Source of the DNA: Megaleporinus macrocephalus
Taxonomy: Eukaryota > Chordata > Actinopteri > Characiformes > Anostomidae
NCBI GenBank assembly: GCA_021613375.1
Contig: CM038716.1
Span: 15,840,024-15,904,023 of the forward strand
Direction of reading: 5' to 3'
DNA: 64,000 bases
Positions 58,029 to 64,000 of this stretch are shown here, piece by piece (the stretch's first letter is position 1; each line of letters begins with the position of its first letter). The notes below the pieces were generated by a model, which worked only from the letters and a program-made list of their open reading frames with translations, made no database searches and was not told the origin of the DNA. The translations under genes and the position numbers were made by a program.

Positions 58029-59175
58029 GCTTTGTTAATTGAGCCAGTGTGGACTTGCACCAGTCACCCCGTCTCTGTATGGAAAAACCCCTTACGTTTA
58101 CAGATATCAGGGCCACAGCTGTGGGACGTACCGTTTCAGGAGACAAATCATGTTCAACTTGATGAAAAAGGACAAAGAGAAGGATGTGGGGAGGAAGGAG
58201 AAGAAGGACAAGAAAGATAAGAGAGAAAGGATGTCGGCGGCGGAGCTTCGCAGTCTCGATGAGATGAGCATGAGAAGGGGCTTCTTCAATCTGAACCGCA
58301 GCTCCAAGCGGGACTCCAGGAACAAGCTGGAGATTTCCAACCCTATCCCCATCAAAGTAGCCAGCAGCACTGAGCTCAGCCTGACCGATATAGAATCTGA
58401 TGGCCTTAGTAACCGTAGCAGCATGGTCCTGGATGCAGACCAGCTCAGCGCGGCCAGCTCCAGCGATGACCTGAAGGGGGATTATGGCCAAGATGGCCAC
58501 CGCGCTTCCGTAAAGGAGCGGGCGGCTAGGTTCGGATCGCTGGCCATGCAGAACTCGCAGATGGGCCAGATTATGAAGCGCTTTTCTTTCTCTCAGAGGA
58601 GTAAAGAGGAGAGTCCGTCGGAAGGTTCTACACCCTCCGGGCAGAATTCGGCCGCCCCCTCCCCTCAGGTGGAGGTCAAACTCCTGGACTTGCAGCAGCG
58701 GAAGGAGAGCCTCCAGCAGCAGCAGCAGGTGGCTCCTGCCAAAAAGGTTCACATCCCAGAGGTCGTGGAGAAGACGTTTCCAGCAGACCTGCGCCTGCCT
58801 GCCGTCGTCCCTCCACCGAAGCCGGAAGTCAGGGAGCTGGAGCTCCAGAGACGCAATACTGGGGACTTTGGCTTCTCCCTACGGCGAACCACCATGCTGG
58901 ACCGCGGCACGGATGGAGGAGTGTACAGACGAGTGGTTCACTTTGCAGAGCCTGGAGCCGGAACCAAGGACCTGGCCCTGGGGCTGGTGCCTGGAGACCG
59001 ACTGGTGGAGATCAACGGGAGAAACGTGGAAAACAAGAACAGGGATGAAATAGTGGAAATGATCCGGCAGTCAGGCGACACTGTGCGGCTGAAGGTGCAG
59101 CCCATTCTCGAGCTGAGCGAACTAAGCCGCTGCTGGCTAAGGAACACGGAAGGACTTCGGCGTGAGGCCTTCGAT
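58029..59175 (+). CDS. myo18a: myo18a exon 2 with the first coding exon (ATG 58150): unconventional myosin-XVIIIa, KE-rich and PDZ region
   Basis: MYO18A is a PDZ-bearing, largely non-motile class XVIII myosin that ties Golgi membranes (through GOLPH3) and actomyosin assemblies together. The exon begins after an AG at 58028; coding starts at ATG 58150 (A at -3; [12 protein letters not shown]) and runs 342 codons to the donor at 59175/59176 in phase 0. Residues 6-27 are the Lys/Glu/Asp-rich KE motif linked to ATP-independent actin binding. A Ser-rich linker with several RxxS-type sites follows, then a short poly-Gln run. The PDZ domain spans about 228-318, with ligand-binding loop GDFGFSL (238-244). 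The motor, IQ and coiled-coil exons lie beyond the right edge. The frame is open upstream to 58039, but with no ATG, so 58150 is the start. Fish can carry two myo18a co-orthologues; which one this is cannot be told. Confidence 0.95.
58079..58162 (+). promoter_or_regulatory. Upstream ORF overlapping the myo18a start codon
   Basis: ATG at 58079 opens a 27-codon frame ending in TGA at 58160-58162. It is out of frame with the main ORF and overlaps the true start (58150) by 13 bases. An overlapping uORF normally lowers initiation at the downstream ATG. Its own context is weak at -3 (T) but has G at +4. Effect is inferred. Confidence 0.5.
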
Positions 59176-60649
59176 GTAAGTCCTCGTTTCTTTCTGTTGT
59201 TATACTTGCAAGCAGGACGGGCACTCTCTCTGTACACAGTGGGCCTACAGTGGTTCCTGAAATAAGTGTCATTTAAATCGGTGGTCTGTAGAAATCTGCT
59301 TGGCTCTGGAGATCTACCGTTCTGAGTGTAGCCGCACAGTATATTGTTGATGTAATATTACAGTAATATATAACAGTATTGTTGATGTTCAATATAAGTA
59401 TTTTCAAAAATAGCAACAAACCTTTACCTTTAATGTAAGTCAATGGAACCAGAAAGTGATTTTGGAGCACTTCTATTGGTCCAGTCCAGATGAAGTCTTC
59501 ACACAATGTAAATGGCAGCAGTCGTATTCAAATAATACATAGAATAAAATAGAGAGTTTTTCTTTGGATGGTGAGGCTATATAAAAGCTGAGCTGTTATT
59601 GTGCAGTGATGCTCTAGATGAGTGTTTCTGTGGGGCTTTGAAAAATCAAAGCTTTTTTATAATTCACAAGAATTCATATTTGTCCCATATTAAGGGCAAG
59701 TTTAATTTTAGGTGAAAGGAGAGGCTTAATGTTAGATCCTGCACTGAACTAGATCTCCAGAAAAAAGTGTTGCAGTCCACTGATTTAGATTAACATTTTA
59801 CTGTGACCTGAACCTAACCGCTTTTTCAGGGTGGATCATCTGGATGGACAGCAGTCTGTGTTTATGCGGTTCCTCACCTCAGATCTCTTTTAGAAGTGGT
59901 CCAGGAGTGATGGATCATAATGACACTTAATGATGAGTCTGCACATTTGTTTAACATCTTGTGTTTCTTTTTCCACCATTGAGGTAATTAGGAGCTCTAG
60001 CATACTTCTTTTATGTCTAATCATGACTAAACACATGGCTTAATTAAGCGTTGTGTTTGAGGAGGATGTTCACTCCAGTGTCAAAACAGCCCAGCCCTGC
60101 ATGAATGAGCTGGAGTGTGTCTGCCAGGCTGTCCTGGGTGGAGGTGCTGGTGGAGTGGCTGCTTTGAAGATGACAAGTCAAAAGAACCACACCGCTTTGT
60201 GGTGTTGTGGTGGACCGTCTTATGTTATTGCAGGAAGTAATTGAAGCTTATCTTCTGCTTTTATGGTAGATGGCAGATAAACATGGCATAGATCTTGGGT
60301 TACATGTTGAAGAGCTGCTGCCTACACCAAACAGAAATCAGGTTTTTGTGCTCCATTCGCATCAGTTGTCGCGTAAATGGAAGCCCTTGGTCTGGCTCAG
60401 GTTGTTTTTTACAGAGTAAGCTATTCATGTTGTACATTAGTTGTTGTTTGATGGAATACTCCTACCTAACGCCTGCCGTACTGCAGATACCACAACCTTA
60501 TGGGTCCACATCATCCATAACTTAATTTGTTATTGCTTTCTTGAAATTTTTTTAAAAGTTTGCTGTGTTGATGTAGGTCCATTCAGTCCATGTATTGGAA
60601 TACTTCTGCAACAACAGCCTCTTTTGATTTTACTGTTTCTGTGAAGTCA

Positions 60650-61790
60650 CAAAAACCCATACACCACTGGTCAACCGTTTAGGAACACTACTGGTCAACC
60701 GTTTTAGATCACTACTGGTCAACTGTTTTAGATCACTACTGGTCAACAGTTTTAGATCACTACTGGTCAACTGTTTTAGATCACTACTGGTCAGCGGTTT
60801 TAGATCACTACTGGTCAACAGTTTTAGATCACTACTGGTCAACAGTTTTAGATCACTACTGGTCAACTGTTTTAGATCACTACTGGTCAGCGGTTTTAGA
60901 TCACTATTGGTTAACTGTTTTAGATCACTACTGGTCAACCGTTTAGGAACACTACTGGTCAACCGTTTAGGAACACTACTGGTCAACCGTTTTAGATCAC
61001 TACTGGTCAACCGTTTTAGATCACTACTGGTCAAGAGTTTTAGATCACTACTGGGTAACAGTTTTAGATCACTACTGGGTAACAGTTTTAGATCACTACG
61101 GGTCAACAGTTTTAGATCACTATTGGCCAACTGTTTTAGATCACTACAGGTCAACAGTTTTAGATCACTACAGGTCAACAGTTTTAGATCACTACTGGTC
61201 AACAGTTTTAGATCACTACTGGTCAACCGTTTTAGATCACTACTGGTCAACAGTTTTAGATCACTACTGGTCAACAGTTTTAGATCACTACTGGTCAACT
61301 GTTTTAGATCACTACTGGTCAACAGTTTTAGATCACTACTGGTCAACAGTTTTAGATCACTACTGGTCAACTGTTTTAGATCACTACTGGTCAACTGTTT
61401 TAGATCACTACTGGTTAACTGTTTTAGATCACTACTGGTCAACTGTTTTAGATCACTACTGGTCAACTGTTTTAGATCACTACTGGTTAACTGTTTTAGA
61501 TCACTACTGGTCAACTGTTTTAGATCACTACTGGTCAACTGTTTTAGATCACTACTGGTCAACTGTTTTAGATCACTACTGGTCAACTGTTTTAGATCAC
61601 TACTGGTTAACTGTTTTAGATCACTACTGGTCAACTGTTTTAGATCACTACTGGTTAACTGTTTTAGATCACTACTGGTTAACTGTTTTAGATCACTACC
61701 GGTTAAAGGTTTTAGAACACTACCGGTCACCAGTTTTAGATCACGTCCGGTTAAAGGTTTTAGAACAGTTTTAAAATGTTTGACCAGTAG
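60650..61790. repeat. 24-bp minisatellite, roughly 45 units
   Basis: The unit contains TAGATCACTACTGGTCAAC followed by a variable triplet context (CTG, CAG, CCG or CGG) and TTT. The length is constant at 24 bases. At the left edge a variant with AGGAACAC replaces AGATCAC, and it recurs once at 60940-60985. The last units at the right (61690-61790) are the most diverged and one is followed by an inverted partial unit near 61780. Being a multiple of three and stop-free, it leaves frames of over 300 codons open on both strands. Confidence 0.97.
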
Positions 61791-62389
61791 TGATCTAAAA
61801 CTTGTAACCGGCAGTGTGCATCTACATGTTCAGCAGTTTAGATCTGCTCATTAGTGCTGAAATAGTTTATTTCCTGCTTATTGCCTGAGGCACAATACAG
61901 TTCTACCAATCAGCGAAGATTTACATGAATACAACAGCAGTTTGTTTGTTTTTTAAGATAGGTTTGAAAATTGTACTGTAATGTAAATATAGAGTGTTTA
62001 TTGTCTCCCCCTTTGAGGAACCTTTTTTAAGAGCGTACTTGATGATGAGAGCCAAAATCAAGAGGTTTCTCTTGTGTGCTGATGTTGGATTGCTTTTTGC
62101 ACTTTGGAGTAATTGCATTCACAAGATCTCTCTCCGTGTTCTGTCCTGTTATATGCACTGAAAGGAATTAAATTACGCTTGAGACGACTTTATGCCACTT
62201 TGAAAGTTGTGCTCCAGACCTAGTCTTGTGACCTGGTGAAGGAGGAGTAGCTGTTTTTTTAGTGTGGGCTCATGACAACAGCATAAAACTATATGTTTAC
62301 GTTATAATATAGTCATTGTTTGTGTTGAAATCAATATAATCACAAAAGATTTTCACTGATTTTTTTTTTTGCATAATTCCAGTCATTCA

Positions 62390-62540
62390 TTTACAGCTGA
62401 ACTGATGTGAAGTGCTTCATCCTAGAGAAACATGCAGAGTGACAATAGTTCTGATGATAAGAACCAGAGATTCCTCTAGTTTTCTGATAGGTACATCTCT
62501 TTATGTGAGACAGGTACTGCAGGGTCTTGTGATGCAGGGT
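62390..62540 (+). repeat. Dispersed repeat family, copy in a myo18a intron
   Basis: It shares CTGATGTGAAGTGCTTCATC and GATGATAAGAACCAGAGATT with the other copies, but is more diverged. Confidence 0.5.
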
Positions 62541-63439
62541 AATGCAATATTTTCGCAAAGATTTTTTTTTAAATCTCAGATTTTCCTGTTTTACGTTCAT
62601 CACCTTTACATATGAACATGAAATGGCTCTGTTTGTTGTTCTAGGCTTCACAACTCTTGGTATCTATAACCACTGTAAAATCAGGGTTAGTAAGCTTCAA
62701 ACTACTTTGAATGATTACTTATCAGTGATTCACGTGTCCAATAGGTGATGGTATTTTATGGCATATGACCCAGCTTTTCCTTTAAGGGTTCCAGTAGCAG
62801 TTGGCTGTATATCAGGAGCCTGGGTGCCAGACATTCAAGTAAACCTGAAGCTGTTAGTTAACTGTAGGTCTTCTAGGATGGTTATCAATTTTAATTTTTT
62901 ACTCTGAGTGCTTCTGTCTGTGACGATTTTCTTTTGTTTTCTTTGTTCAGTGTTGTGCAGTATTGTACAAAAGTTTGGGGACATTATATTTCAAAAGTTG
63001 ATAAATTTGCTCAGCAAAACAATATTTTGTAAATAGTCAAATAGTATTAATACAGTGAGTAATATTTTATATTTATCAGTGTGTTTATTTAAACCTTTCC
63101 AAGCTTTTCCTCGTGGCAACTCAGTATTGTTTACGATTATCATCTAATAACTGCTTTGACTACACAGTACTTCATTAAGCTAAATCAGGATTGCAACAAG
63201 ATATGATCTACTTCTTTCAAAATGAGATTTTGATGATACTTTGTATTGTATTTATGCTTATTTACATCTGTTCTAATGATATCTGGTGTTCTTACTGGTG
63301 AAAATATACAAATTGCTAAGATGAATGGTTTTAAACAATGAGCTTAGGTTTTTATACTTGTGCACAGTAGTGTATATTGCTAATAAAATTCTATTCTGTA
63401 TTCTGTTTACTCTTGTTGTGTTAAAGTTTTGTGGACCAG

Positions 63440-63600
63440 AGTGGATCTGTTTGAGTCTTGGTTCCTTCTCTTGGTCTTTGGAATTTTTTTCTTGCCACTG
63501 TCGACCTTGGCCTGCTCCGTGGGGCTTGGACTCTGATTTTCTGTAAAGCTGTACAGAGTGTGCTGTAAAAACACTATAAAATAAACTGGACTTGAATTGT
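63440..63600 (+). mobile_element. L2-like LINE 3' end
   Basis: CTTGCCACTGTCGACCTTGG, then TGCTGTAAAAACACTATAAA and AATAAACTGGACTTGAATTG, is the typical 3' terminus of L2-type fish LINEs. No coding part remains. Confidence 0.6.
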
Positions 63601-64000
63601 GCAGCAATTTTGAACAAGCTATAGAGCTCGCTTTTAATGTATTTTAAACATATTTATCTACAAGATAAAGTGTCTCTCACTCTGACTCTCTCTCTCTCTC
63701 TGACCCTCAGTAAGTCATGAACCCAGCATACTTGAGGCAGCTGCACTTCTGCAGGTTGAGTGTATCCGCAGGCCCCTGACAGTTCAGACAGAAGGACGTC
63801 ACTCCCTCTCATAGTAGCCTAGTAAATAAGATGTATGGCCTAGTTTGAGGAAAGTAACCTCTGCACAGCGTCCTTGATTAATACGAACTTGAGCACGAGT
63901 GTCAGGCTAATAACACTGTAGGACGGTAATAAGGAACACACTGTAACCCAAAGTCTGAAGGCTGCCACAAGGCTTCTGTAAGACATGGCCCAGTCTGCTA

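Larger units (their letters stand above)
59176..64000 (+). other. myo18a intron after the first coding exon (to window end)
   Basis: After the 59175 donor no further myo18a exon is recognisable, so the rest of the window is intron. It contains the 24-bp minisatellite (60650-61790), one copy of the dispersed family (62390-62540), an L2-like LINE 3' end (63440-63600) and a CT-rich tract (63670-63700). Confidence 0.6.

Noticed and set aside
58039..58149. N-terminal extension of myo18a upstream of ATG 58150
   Set aside because: The frame is open but begins with TTG and no ATG; the extra residues do not resemble MYO18A, whose start MFNLMKKDK is at 58150.
57979..58752. 257-codon minus-strand frame
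   Set aside because: It is the antisense shadow of the myo18a coding exon, whose plus-strand protein is recognised.
60650..61790. CRISPR-like repeat array
   Set aside because: The repeats are head-to-tail with no unique spacers, in a vertebrate intron.
60630..61854. Open frames of 366 (minus) and 315 (plus) codons with eight-residue repeats
   Set aside because: They are a by-product of a stop-free 24-bp minisatellite; length is a multiple of three, so both strands stay open. No splice or promoter context supports a gene.
63700..63760. A myo18a exon after the CT-rich tract (CCCTCAG acceptor)
   Set aside because: The sequence after the AG does not encode the residues expected to follow the PDZ exon and soon hits stops.

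Overview
The window is nuclear DNA from a ray-finned fish, most likely a teleost. The evidence is vertebrate genes split into many small exons with GT/AG introns, AT-rich introns full of microsatellites, and fish-type repeats: a DANA/HE1-like V-SINE, several degenerate Tc1/mariner elements, hAT-type elements and L2-like LINE pieces. The species cannot be fixed from the sequence.

Four protein-coding genes are supported. (1) usp32, minus strand: the first eight coding exons (309 codons) lie between 29022 and 316 and the gene continues off the left edge. Its CpG-rich promoter is at about 28.85-29.32 kb. (2) A divergent phosphatidylinositol-synthase-like CDP-alcohol phosphotransferase, plus strand, 31500-36552, six coding exons, 203 residues, complete. 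(3) appbp2, minus strand, complete in 13 coding exons from 51150 to 43490, 588 residues. (4) myo18a, plus strand: a 5' UTR exon near 55.1-55.2 kb and the first large coding exon (58150-59175, KE-rich region plus PDZ); the motor domain lies beyond the right edge. All exon joins were checked for reading phase across the GT/AG boundaries.

Layout: usp32 (-) and the PI-synthase-like gene (+) diverge, about 2.4 kb apart; appbp2 (-) and myo18a (+) also diverge, about 4 kb apart between CpG-containing promoters. The PI-synthase-like gene and appbp2 converge, and the 37-43 kb interval holds their 3' regions plus transposon debris. USP32 and APPBP2 are also neighbours on human 17q23, so that pair is conserved synteny; MYO18A is at 17q11.2 in human. 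The four genes do not form a pathway, although three products act at endomembranes: USP32 at late endosome/lysosome, PI synthase in the ER, and MYO18A linking Golgi to actin.

The rest is intron and intergenic DNA with much mobile-element material. The most informative items are: a hAT-type element with an exact 8-bp target duplication and a remnant BED finger (17473-17940); a second hAT-type element that carries its own GC-box/CCAAT promoter and a spliced-looking ATG exon (38516-39258); a V-SINE with a 9-bp target duplication (35418-35755); a dispersed repeat family with at least nine copies in 64 kb; and a 1.1-kb 24-bp minisatellite whose unit length keeps both strands open for more than 300 codons. 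A perfect CLEAR/E-box palindrome sits in the usp32 promoter. I saw no tRNA, rRNA or CRISPR array.
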